From contig CAIRTT010000209.1 of NCBI GenBank assembly GCA_903881535.1, positions 1-5,282 of the forward strand: a stretch of 5,282 nucleotides of DNA, given 5' to 3'. The translations under genes and the position numbers were made by a program. Positions 1 to 5,282 of the stretch are shown here, piece after piece (position 1 is the stretch's first letter; each line of letters starts with the position of its first letter). Under the pieces are notes generated by a model that worked only from the letters and a program-made list of their open reading frames with translations, did no database searches and was not told the DNA's origin. The stretch is from an uncultured Armatimonadota bacterium (lineage in GTDB: Bacteria > Armatimonadota > Armatimonadia > Armatimonadales > Armatimonadaceae).

Positions 1-204
1 AGCGATAACGATGCTGAATACAGCTCGCATGCGCGGTAGTAAAAGCGGTTGGGAGAAAGTCATCATAGTGGTACATACTCCGCGCTGAGCGGTGATTGGT
101 AAGACACGCGACACATGGTGAGGCTTCACAGCATTACTGTGCGCATCTGTCAGATGTTACCCTGCCTCACACTTGGCATCCCGTCGAAATCCGGATTGTG
201 TCTA
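1..204. other. non-coding region downstream of the DUF1501 gene
   Basis: No convincing reading frame, tRNA or repeat-array was seen on either strand. Besides the nested inverted repeats at 118-170 there are two short palindromes, CGCATGCG (26-33) and AATCCGGATT (188-197), and a weak CCGC/GCGG hairpin (80-92). The next gene to the left lies outside the window. Confidence 0.5.
118..170. repeat. nested inverted repeats that can fold as a three-way junction
   Basis: Within 53 bases there are three perfect inverted repeats: an outer pair GTGAGGC (118-124) / GCCTCAC (164-170), and inside it CACAG (127-131) / CTGTG (137-141) with a five-base loop, and CATCTG (144-149) / CAGATG (151-156) with a one-base centre. 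Together they give a closed stem carrying two hairpins. The pairing is perfect on both strands, so it could act as DNA (cruciform, protein site) or as RNA in the 3' region of the DUF1501 transcript, whose stop is 35 bases away. There is no T-tract, so it is not a standard intrinsic terminator. It lacks the AAC/GTT ends of integron attC sites. Confidence 0.5.
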
Positions 205-1752
205 TTAGCCAAATTTAAGTAGCTGCTTCAAGACTTTGCCTTCATCCGATGGTCCGATGTAGCGCTGTGCCAGCCCTTGATAGCGGTAGCTGAAGCGGTG
301 TGGATTGAGCCCGGCCGTGTGCATGATCGTGGCTTGCAGGTCACGAATATTCACAGGGTCTTTGGTGATGTTGTAGCCGAGGTCATCCGTCTCGCCGAGA
401 GAAACGCCACCCTTGATTCCGCCGCCAGCCATAAACATCGTGAACGCGTGTGGGTGATGGTCCCGGCCAATCAAACCCTTTTTGAGCTCAGTGTTGACGT
501 TGTTTTGCATCATCGGTGTGCGGCCAAACTCACCCCCCCAGACGATAAGGACATCATCGAGCATCCCGCGTTGCTTGAGGTCTGTGATCAGACCTGCGAT
601 CGCTTTGTCGATTTGTTTTGCCTTGATGGGAAGGGTTTCATCGAGGGATTCACCCGGGCTTGAGCCATGGTGATCCCAGCCCCAGTCAAAGAGCTGGACG
701 AAGCGCACGCCACGTTCGACGAGGCGGCGCGCGAGGAGGCAGTTGTTTGCAAAGGATGGGTCATCGGCTTTATAGCTTGTCCGTGGGTCTGCCATGGTCT
801 CAAGGTCATTCCGATAGCCCGGTTTTGCGCCGTAGAGGTCAAGGATGTGTTGTGGTTCTTTGCTGATGTCCATCGCATCTGGGACGGAGACTTGCATTTG
901 GTAGGCGAGTTCGTATTGCTTGATGCGCGTGACGGTTTCGGGGTCGCCGAGGGATTTTTCCTGGAGTGTATTCAGCTCGCGCATCGCATCCAGGGTCTGG
1001 CGCCGCAGGTCACGGTCCATCCCGGCGGGATTTGAGAGGTAGAGGACAGGATCGCCATCCGTGCGGCATTGCACGCCTTGGTAGACGCTTGGGAGAAAGC
1101 CTGAGCCCCACACGGATTTGCCAGCATCCGGGACTTTACCCGCTGAGCAGAGCACGACGTAGCCCGGGAGGTTTGCGGTTTCGGTGCCAAGGCCATAGGT
1201 GACCCAGGAGCCGAGGCTTGGATAGCCGAGGCGGGGCTGCCCAGTCTGCACGAAGAGCTGTGCGGGGGCGTGATTGAACTGATCGGTGTTACAGGAGCGA
1301 ATAACGGAAATGTCATCTGCGACTTTTCCGATGTTTGGGAGCAAGTCAGAAATGACCTGGCCGCTTTGCCCGTATTGTTTGAAGGTGAAGAGACCACCGA
1401 GCATGGTTGGGACGCCACGGATGAAGGCAAAGCGCTTGCCTTTGAGGAACTCATCTGGGCACTTTTCACCATTGTGTTTTCGCAGCATGGGCTTGTCATC
1501 AAAGAGCTCAAGCTGGCTGGGTGAGCCTGCCATATGCAGATAGATGACGGCTTTTGCGGGGCGTTTGCTGCGCTGCTCCGCCGTTGCTTCGCCCTTTATC
1601 ATCCGCTTAGGTGGCGCCGCGCTGACTGAGTCATCTAGAGCGCTGAGGGCGATGGAACCAAAGCCCATCCCAAGGCCGCCGAAGAAGTGGCGCCTCGTTA
1701 GGACTTTTGTTTTTTCGAATGCGATGTGGGCTGCGAGCTCTTCTGGCGACAT
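205..1752 (-). CDS. DUF1501 family protein with twin-arginine leader
   Basis: This 515-residue protein starts at ATG 1750-1752 and ends with TAA at 205-207. Residues 19-40 (T-R-R-H-F-F-G-G, then a Gly/Ala-rich hydrophobic stretch) form the twin-arginine export signal typical of DUF1501 proteins. Family blocks follow: M-A-G-S-P-S-Q-L-E-L-F-D (74-85), D-H-H-G-S (about 360-364), G-G-E-F-G-R-T-P (406-413) and G-R-D-H-H-P-H-A-F with M-A-G-G-G (429-445). The Asp/His clusters resemble the metal-site arrangement of the alkaline phosphatase/sulfatase superfamily to which DUF1501 is distantly related; no enzymatic reaction is established. The frame stays open upstream to TTG at 1821, but the extra 23 residues lie in a duplicated block where all four differences change the amino acid, so that extension is probably not coding. 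Family members usually sit beside a PSD1 gene; here a fusion-protein gene comes between. The gene is full length with no damage. Confidence 0.93.
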   Translation of the reverse strand: MSPEELAAHIAFEKTKVLTRRHFFGGLGMGFGSIALSALDDSVSAAPPKRMIKGEATAEQRSKRPAKAVIYLHMAGSPSQLELFDDKPMLRKHNGEKCPDEFLKGKRFAFIRGVPTMLGGLFTFKQYGQSGQVISDLLPNIGKVADDISVIRSCNTDQFNHAPAQLFVQTGQPRLGYPSLGSWVTYGLGTETANLPGYVVLCSAGKVPDAGKSVWGSGFLPSVYQGVQCRTDGDPVLYLSNPAGMDRDLRRQTLDAMRELNTLQEKSLGDPETVTRIKQYELAYQMQVSVPDAMDISKEPQHILDLYGAKPGYRNDLETMADPRTSYKADDPSFANNCLLARRLVERGVRFVQLFDWGWDHHGSSPGESLDETLPIKAKQIDKAIAGLITDLKQRGMLDDVLIVWGGEFGRTPMMQNNVNTELKKGLIGRDHHPHAFTMFMAGGGIKGGVSLGETDDLGYNITKDPVNIRDLQATIMHTAGLNPHRFSYRYQGLAQRYIGPSDEGKVLKQLLKFG

Positions 1753-1818
1753 AAATGGAATATATGCGATTTGGAGATGCTTCACAAAGTGTGTTTTTGG
1801 ATGTTTGTAAGTTGCCAC
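1691..1818 (-). repeat. intact copy of the direct repeat spanning the DUF1501 promoter, start and N-terminus
   Basis: This is the complete partner of the relic at 1861-1965, in the same orientation. It includes the promoter hexamers, the ATG at 1750-1752 and the first 21 codons. Two TGCGA pentamers (plus strand 1732-1736 and 1765-1769) lie exactly 33 bp apart here and are fused to one in the other copy (1912-1916). Beyond 1818 the two copies lose clear similarity after about 10-15 further bases. Confidence 0.8.
1759..1787 (-). promoter_or_regulatory. candidate promoter of the DUF1501 gene with leaderless geometry
   Basis: On the minus strand, TTGTGA (1782-1787; four of six matches to the -35 consensus) is followed after exactly 17 bases by TATATT (1759-1764; five of six matches to the -10 consensus). 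Six bases separate the -10 box from the ATG, so a normal start site would be the A of the start codon at 1752 and the mRNA would have no leader. No Shine-Dalgarno-like sequence precedes the ATG, which agrees with this. The consensus used is that of the housekeeping sigma factor in general, not one established for this organism. Confidence 0.5.
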
Positions 1819-1860
1819 CAAAAACGGCTGGAGTTTGTGATTTCGCGGCAGCTGAATGTA

Positions 1861-1965
1861 CTAAGAGTAACGTCTTGTAAGGTTTTTTGTTTTTTCAAAT
1901 GCGATGTGTGCTGCGATTTGGGGATGCTTCACCAAGTGTGTTTTTGGATGTTGGGAAGTTGCCAC
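1861..1965 (-). pseudogene. decayed second copy of a DUF1501 gene 5' end (upstream region plus N-terminal codons)
   Basis: This stretch repeats the start region of the downstream DUF1501 gene. Positions 1871-1916 match 1691-1736 (39 of 46 bases) and 1913-1965 match 1766-1818 (49 of 53). Compared with the intact copy it lacks 33 bp, the segment that holds the -10 box and ATG. Read in the gene's frame it gives AAHIAFEKTKNLTRR, against AAHIAFEKTKVLTRR in the real protein, then Y, S and a TAG at 1861-1863, where the real gene continues H-F-F-G-G. Similarity stops at this point, just inside the twin-arginine signal. A 34-codon reading from GTG at 1963-1965 is open, but with no ribosome site it is unlikely to be translated. 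Most simply it is the 5' stump of a lost DUF1501 paralogue. A dispersed repeat present elsewhere in the genome is the main alternative. Confidence 0.7.
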
Positions 1966-1987
1966 GAAAGCACGGCCTTGATAGGAC

Positions 1988-2027
1988 AAACATAAAGGCC
2001 AACTACTCGTTCGAGCAGTCAGCCTTT
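1988..2027 (-). terminator. hairpin terminator after the redoxin/monooxygenase gene
   Basis: Read on the minus strand, a 34-base inverted repeat (2027 down to 1994) begins 22 bases after the stop codon. The arms are AAAGGC and GCCTTT at the outside and CTCG/CGAG around a tiny loop at 2010-2011, about 15-16 pairs in all. The three non-Watson-Crick positions (2000/2021, 2001/2020, 2005/2016) are all G-U wobbles in minus-strand RNA but C-A mismatches in plus-strand RNA, so the fold favours the minus-strand transcript. The following T-tract is interrupted (TTTATGTTTG), so it may be an inefficient terminator or an mRNA 3'-end stabiliser. Confidence 0.65.
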
Positions 2028-2049
2028 CTGTTCACAACCTCACGGTCAA

Positions 2050-4110
2050 CTATGGCTTCTGAGGGGCTCCTCCGCCAAATGGGAAGGCCGCACGTCCACG
2101 TCCGCCACCGCGGTTACCATTTCCGCCGAGTCCACCAAAACCGCTACCACCCTTGCCGATGAACTGCATGATGACCTTGGCTTCATCCTTGGTCAGCTTG
2201 CCATCCCTGTCTTTGTCCAAAAGACCAAACGCAGGATTCTGAAACTCATCCTTGGTCACAAAGCCATCAGCGTTCTTATCAATCTGGCCAAACATGTTCT
2301 CAAACATGCTGTCCATGGCTTGATCTTCATCTACGAGCTCAGTCGTATCATCCTTGCCGGCCGCGTAGTACTCAATGTAACCCAGCTGCATTTCATCAAA
2401 TGTCTGTGGTCCCCACGGCACTTCACGCTTTGGATCTGGGTTGTTCTTGTTAGCAGTCGAGTTGTCAAACCAGCAGGTGTATTCTAAGCGACTGTTCTTT
2501 GGAACCATCACTGGCTCAGCGTAGCGATACGTGTGCTGCCAATTGAAGTCGTAGCGTGGAACATCGAGGAGCAGCTTTCGCGTGCCATCCGGCATGACCA
2601 ACTCATACTTAGCTGCTTTACCGCGGACGTGCATGTGCGGCATCAGCGCCGTCATCTTAATGTCCATCGGGACTGGCAGTGATGACACAACCTTGTAGTT
2701 TGGGTCGCCGGCCGGGATCCGGAAGCGGGTGTTTGATGCACCTGTGACCTTGATCTCATGTTCCGGTGCCTTGGATGCAAACCGGATACCGAGCTTTGTT
2801 TGGTCCGTAGCAGCTGTTCCGTTGGTGGTGTAGTGCATTTGGAAGCGCAACACTGTTCCCTTTGGCAGCTTTTTCGCGAGGCCTTCTGGCCACGCTGCGG
2901 TCGATGTTCCAGGAACATACGCTGCAAAGAAGCTGGCACGCTCGTTGAGGTCTTCTACGCTGAACTGCCCAGGCTTACGGATGAAAATCAGGACGTGGTG
3001 AACAACCTGCTTTGCACTCGGGACGACTTCTACTGATTGGACCCACTTGTCTTCCGTGATGTTGACTTCGGCATCCATAATCCGGTAAGGAAGAACGCCT
3101 GTCGCCGGAACAAAGAGTGGCTGCGGCATCGTGACAATCATGTCAGGCTTGCCGAGGGACCATCCATCCTTGATGGCAGGAAGGGGCTTTGGTGCTTTCG
3201 CGATGTTCCCCATGGCGCGCGGGCCGCTCAACCACGTTAGTAACGTGTCCTTGTCGGCTGGCTGGAGGGAGCAGTCGTTGACCCACGGGGACTTGGTCGT
3301 TCCAACGGCCGGCGCAGCCTGCCACGGAGGCATCGTTCCCTGCTCAACCGTCTGCTTAATCATCGCAGCATGAGACTTGACATCCGCGATGGTGTCCAGC
3401 TTGAATGGGGCAATCCCGCCTTCACGATGGCAGCTGACGCAGTTCTTTTGAATGATCGGCGCAACCGTGTCGTAGTAGGTAATCGCCGTCTTCGGAGGGG
3501 CACTCACTGGCTCTAGCGCACAGCCGCTTGGGTCGACATTCGCCGTTGCAGGCTTTTTGCCGGCAACGACAGCCCCGAGAGTGCTCAACAGCCACTGGTT
3601 ACGCGGCTTCGGGAGCGAGCTCGTGACTGAGTATTGGTCATCCGCAGCCCCGCGGTAAACGAGCTCCTGATTTCCATTAAAGACAAAAACTTCAGCCGTT
3701 GTCCGCGGTGCAAGCACACGGGAGATGGACTTGTCGGTGTCGATGATATAGCGGCCGTTCAGCCCGGTGGATGATGACACGCGGGATGCATCGGATGCTG
3801 AATCCGTTTCAATCGGGTTAATGTAGACGAAGTTGATGCCCTTGGCGCGGAACTGATCCTCGAGCTGCGCGATGTTCGCTAGCTGGCGCTTCGTTACAGG
3901 ACAGGATGTGCTGGTGAAGGCAACAACCAAGCCTTTCGGACCGGCGAGTTTAGAAAGAGTGGTCTGGCGGTCACTGATATCTCTGACACTTGGGATACGC
4001 GCTAGCAAACTAGTGGTGCGTTTCGCGGCAGCCTCAGGGCGGGCGCCTGCACTAAATGCAACGCCTGCAACCATCAGTCCAGTTAATCCAATCGTCCACG
4101 CATACTTCAT
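2050..4110 (-). CDS. secreted redoxin / cytochrome c / copper type II monooxygenase-like fusion with EF-hands
   Basis: This 686-residue protein starts at ATG 4108-4110, the only good start ahead of a signal peptide (Lys2, hydrophobic 5-20, cleavage likely near 20-24). Residues about 35-190 are a redoxin (AhpC/TSA-like) domain with S-T-S-C70-P-V-T-K, the family's R-G-A-x-D-D-Q-Y block at 153-160 and a G-C187 pair; there is no CxxC. Residues about 208-300 are a small cytochrome c: C224-V-S-C227-H228, with Met260 in T-M-P-P-W the likely sixth ligand. Residues about 318-585 resemble the peptidylglycine/dopamine monooxygenase fold with every copper ligand position filled: H371-H372 and H426 (first site), H492 and H494 in P-H-M-H-V-R-G and Met574 in D-E-M-Q (second site). 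Two canonical EF-hand loops follow (611-622 and 632-643), then a Gly/Arg-rich tail from 653. The redoxin-cytochrome-monooxygenase order is known in PVC bacteria and some proteobacteria; the substrate is unknown. It is predicted to be periplasmic. The Shine-Dalgarno is weak (GGAAAG, 12 bases upstream). A hairpin terminator follows the stop. Confidence 0.93.
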   Translation of the reverse strand: MKYAWTIGLTGLMVAGVAFSAGARPEAAAKRTTSLLARIPSVRDISDRQTTLSKLAGPKGLVVAFTSTSCPVTKRQLANIAQLEDQFRAKGINFVYINPIETDSASDASRVSSSTGLNGRYIIDTDKSISRVLAPRTTAEVFVFNGNQELVYRGAADDQYSVTSSLPKPRNQWLLSTLGAVVAGKKPATANVDPSGCALEPVSAPPKTAITYYDTVAPIIQKNCVSCHREGGIAPFKLDTIADVKSHAAMIKQTVEQGTMPPWQAAPAVGTTKSPWVNDCSLQPADKDTLLTWLSGPRAMGNIAKAPKPLPAIKDGWSLGKPDMIVTMPQPLFVPATGVLPYRIMDAEVNITEDKWVQSVEVVPSAKQVVHHVLIFIRKPGQFSVEDLNERASFFAAYVPGTSTAAWPEGLAKKLPKGTVLRFQMHYTTNGTAATDQTKLGIRFASKAPEHEIKVTGASNTRFRIPAGDPNYKVVSSLPVPMDIKMTALMPHMHVRGKAAKYELVMPDGTRKLLLDVPRYDFNWQHTYRYAEPVMVPKNSRLEYTCWFDNSTANKNNPDPKREVPWGPQTFDEMQLGYIEYYAAGKDDTTELVDEDQAMDSMFENMFGQIDKNADGFVTKDEFQNPAFGLLDKDRDGKLTKDEAKVIMQFIGKGGSGFGGLGGNGNRGGGRGRAAFPFGGGAPQKP

Positions 4111-4222
4111 CGATATGACCAGCTTTCCGACATCATCATCTAGCCCTTACTAACATGAAAGACGTTCTAACGCTACGGTAAGTTTCCACTTAATCGTTCC
4201 CGTTCCATAAGCATCTTAGGCA

Positions 4223-4251
4223 TCCAATGCAGGAAACTAGAGTAGTGTCAA
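4223..4251 (-). promoter_or_regulatory. weak candidate promoter for the redoxin/monooxygenase gene
   Basis: The minus strand has a perfect TTGACA at 4246-4251, directly after an A-rich run in the gap behind the PSD1 gene. The best -10-like hexamer is TTGGAT, 18 bases downstream, with only three matches to TATAAT. A transcript from here would have a leader of about 100 bases before the ATG at 4110. The perfect -35 makes it worth noting; the poor -10 makes it doubtful. The rest of the 4111-4278 gap shows no good hairpin or small gene, so read-through from the PSD1 gene is equally possible. Confidence 0.22.
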
Positions 4252-4278
4252 TTTTTTCACGCATTCAACCGGGCCGCG

Positions 4279-5282
4279 CTAGGGACGCATTAAGACCTCA
4301 TCCAAGTTCATAATCGCATTAGCGACGACCGTTAGCGCTGCCTGCATCCCGGAATCCTCACTCTTGCGTATATCCGCATTTGCAGCAGCAAGGAGTGTTT
4401 CCGCCTTGCCCGAGCCTCCGCCACGATAGCGGTGGAGGGCATTTGTCAGCAAGCGCTGGAGCGGTTGGATATCGGCATCCGATGCCCGCCGGCCTGTTGC
4501 GCGCTCGAACATCCACTGGACGCGGCCACGTGCATCCGCTGAAACCTTGATCGCACCTGCAGCAAGGGCTCCCGCAGCCTCGATGTATACCGGGTCGTTC
4601 ATCGTAACCAATGCCTGCAGAGGCGTGTTTGTACGAATGCGACGCATCGTACAGACATCCCCCTGACCCGTATCAAATGTCAGCATCGATGGGTACGGAT
4701 TCGAGCGTCGCCAATAAGTGTAAATTCCACGCCGGTAGCGGTCATCCCCGGTGGATGTCACCCATTGCATCCCTGAGTAAGGCGTTTTCCAGATGCCAGG
4801 TGGCTGAGGCGGCATGACCGGCGGGCCACCCATTTTCTTCGCCAGCAATCCAGAGACCGCAAGGGCCTGATCCCGGATGACTTCCGCTGAAAGACGAACC
4901 CGCGGCATCCCGGAGAGCCATCTGTTTTCAGGGTCCACGCGACGTGCATCCTGCGAGCGAAGCGCGCTCTGTTTATACGTCCGGCTGGTCACTAACATTT
5001 TGAGAAGTGCTTTTTGGGAGTACTTCAGGTCATCCCGATAGCTTATTGCGAGGTAATCCAGGAGCTCTGGATGGCTAGGCTGGCCACCCTGTGTCCCGAA
5101 GTCCTCTTCTGTCTCGACCAAGCCGCGTCCGAAGAGACGGGCCCAAATGCGGTTGACGGCAACGCGTGCTGTCAATGGGTTTTCAGGCGAGAAAAGCCAC
5201 TTAGCGGCATCCAGACGGGATGGATTTGCGATGGCAGACTGGCCAAACATCCCTGGTAAGGCTGCTGTCACCACCGCGCCCT
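4279..5282 (-). CDS. PSD1-type protein (DUF1549/DUF1553 family), C-terminal part, 5' end outside window
   Basis: The frame is open to the right edge, so this is the last 333 codons of a longer gene; a GTG at 5272-5274 is an internal Val codon, not a convincing start. It ends with TAG at 4279-4281. The visible part matches the DUF1553 (PSD1) domain: an N-P-L-T-A-R-V-x-V-N-R-I-W block followed by F-G-R-G-L-V-E-T and S-H-P-E-L-L-D (about 5060-5182), then R-L-S-A-E-V-I-R-D (about 4880), the family hallmark RTNTPLQALVTMND (4594-4635), and a closing N-L-D-E-V-L-M-R-P in place of the usual N-L-D-E-F ending. Family members are usually around 700-1100 residues, with an N-terminal DUF1549 and often a planctomycete cytochrome c domain; whether this one has a haem domain cannot be seen. 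The function is unestablished; members are exported and co-occur with DUF1501 genes. The C-terminus is intact, with no frameshift. The next gene starts 168 bp downstream on the same strand. Confidence 0.93.
   Translation of the reverse strand, partial: GAVVTAALPGMFGQSAIANPSRLDAAKWLFSPENPLTARVAVNRIWARLFGRGLVETEEDFGTQGGQPSHPELLDYLAISYRDDLKYSQKALLKMLVTSRTYKQSALRSQDARRVDPENRWLSGMPRVRLSAEVIRDQALAVSGLLAKKMGGPPVMPPQPPGIWKTPYSGMQWVTSTGDDRYRRGIYTYWRRSNPYPSMLTFDTGQGDVCTMRRIRTNTPLQALVTMNDPVYIEAAGALAAGAIKVSADARGRVQWMFERATGRRASDADIQPLQRLLTNALHRYRGGGSGKAETLLAAANADIRKSEDSGMQAALTVVANAIMNLDEVLMRP

Noticed and set aside
118..170. Integron attC site or tRNA
   Set aside because: It has no AAC/GTT core ends of attC and no tRNA T-loop or acceptor end; the arms also have the wrong sizes for a tRNA cloverleaf.
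277..1035. Plus-strand frames of 120-130 codons opposite the DUF1501 gene
   Set aside because: They lie antisense to a well-supported gene, have no recognisable family features and are explained by its codon composition.
1753..1821. A longer DUF1501 protein starting at TTG 1821 or GTG 1818
   Set aside because: It adds residues ahead of a normal-length leader, uses weak start codons with no ribosome site, and covers the predicted promoter; differences between the repeat copies here all change the amino acid.
1726..1995. A plus-strand 89-codon frame with an internal Cys-rich repeat (CDL-x-MLH-x-VCFWM twice)
   Set aside because: The repeat in the peptide is only the antisense reading of the duplicated DUF1501 start region. 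Changes between copies are not silent in this frame, while they are mostly silent in the minus-strand gene frame.
4111..4278. Terminator directly after the PSD1 gene
   Set aside because: There is an A-rich run on the minus strand but no good stem before a T-tract, so no terminator can be supported.
5272..5274. GTG as the start of the PSD1 gene
   Set aside because: The frame remains open to the window edge and the visible protein starts in the middle of the known family architecture.
1..5282. CRISPR array, insertion sequence or phage genes
   Set aside because: No regularly spaced repeats, transposase frames or terminal inverted repeats with target duplications were found.

Overview
All three genes in this window lie on the minus strand, and their types point to the PVC group (Planctomycetota, Verrucomicrobiota, Lentisphaerota). 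They are the C-terminal half of a PSD1-type protein (DUF1549/DUF1553 family), a secreted redoxin / cytochrome c / copper type II monooxygenase-like fusion protein, and a DUF1501 protein with a twin-arginine leader. PSD1 and DUF1501 genes are typically found together, and in large numbers, in PVC genomes. I cannot name a genus from the sequence.

Layout in the direction of transcription, right to left: (1) 5282-4279, PSD1 C-terminal part, whose 5' end lies outside the window; (2) 4278-4111, a 168-bp gap with one weak promoter candidate; (3) 4110-2050, the 686-residue multidomain protein with an EF-hand pair and a Gly-rich tail; (4) a strong hairpin at 2027-1994, just after its stop, which behaves as a minus-strand terminator; (5) 1993-1753, an unusual gap holding a decayed copy of the downstream gene's own 5' region; (6) 1752-205, the DUF1501 gene, which appears to have its own promoter placed so that the transcript would start at the A of the ATG (leaderless); (7) 204-1, non-coding DNA with a compact nested set of inverted repeats (118-170) that could fold as a three-way junction.

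How the genes might work together is inference. All appear to be exported or envelope-associated, two carry probable redox or metal chemistry (haem c, two copper sites, a redox cysteine), and DUF1501 is distantly related to the alkaline phosphatase/sulfatase fold. The exact substrates are unknown. The DUF1501 gene is probably a separate transcription unit from the two upstream genes, because a hairpin terminator and its own promoter lie between them.

The least expected part of the window is 1691-1965. A second, diverged copy of the DUF1501 promoter/leader/N-terminal region sits just upstream of the gene. It lacks exactly 33 bp between two short direct repeats, and that segment carries the -10 box and the start codon. 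Differences in the coding part of the repeat are mostly silent, whereas differences in the upstream part are not. This suggests the relic came from a once-functional DUF1501 paralogue rather than from a recent local duplication.
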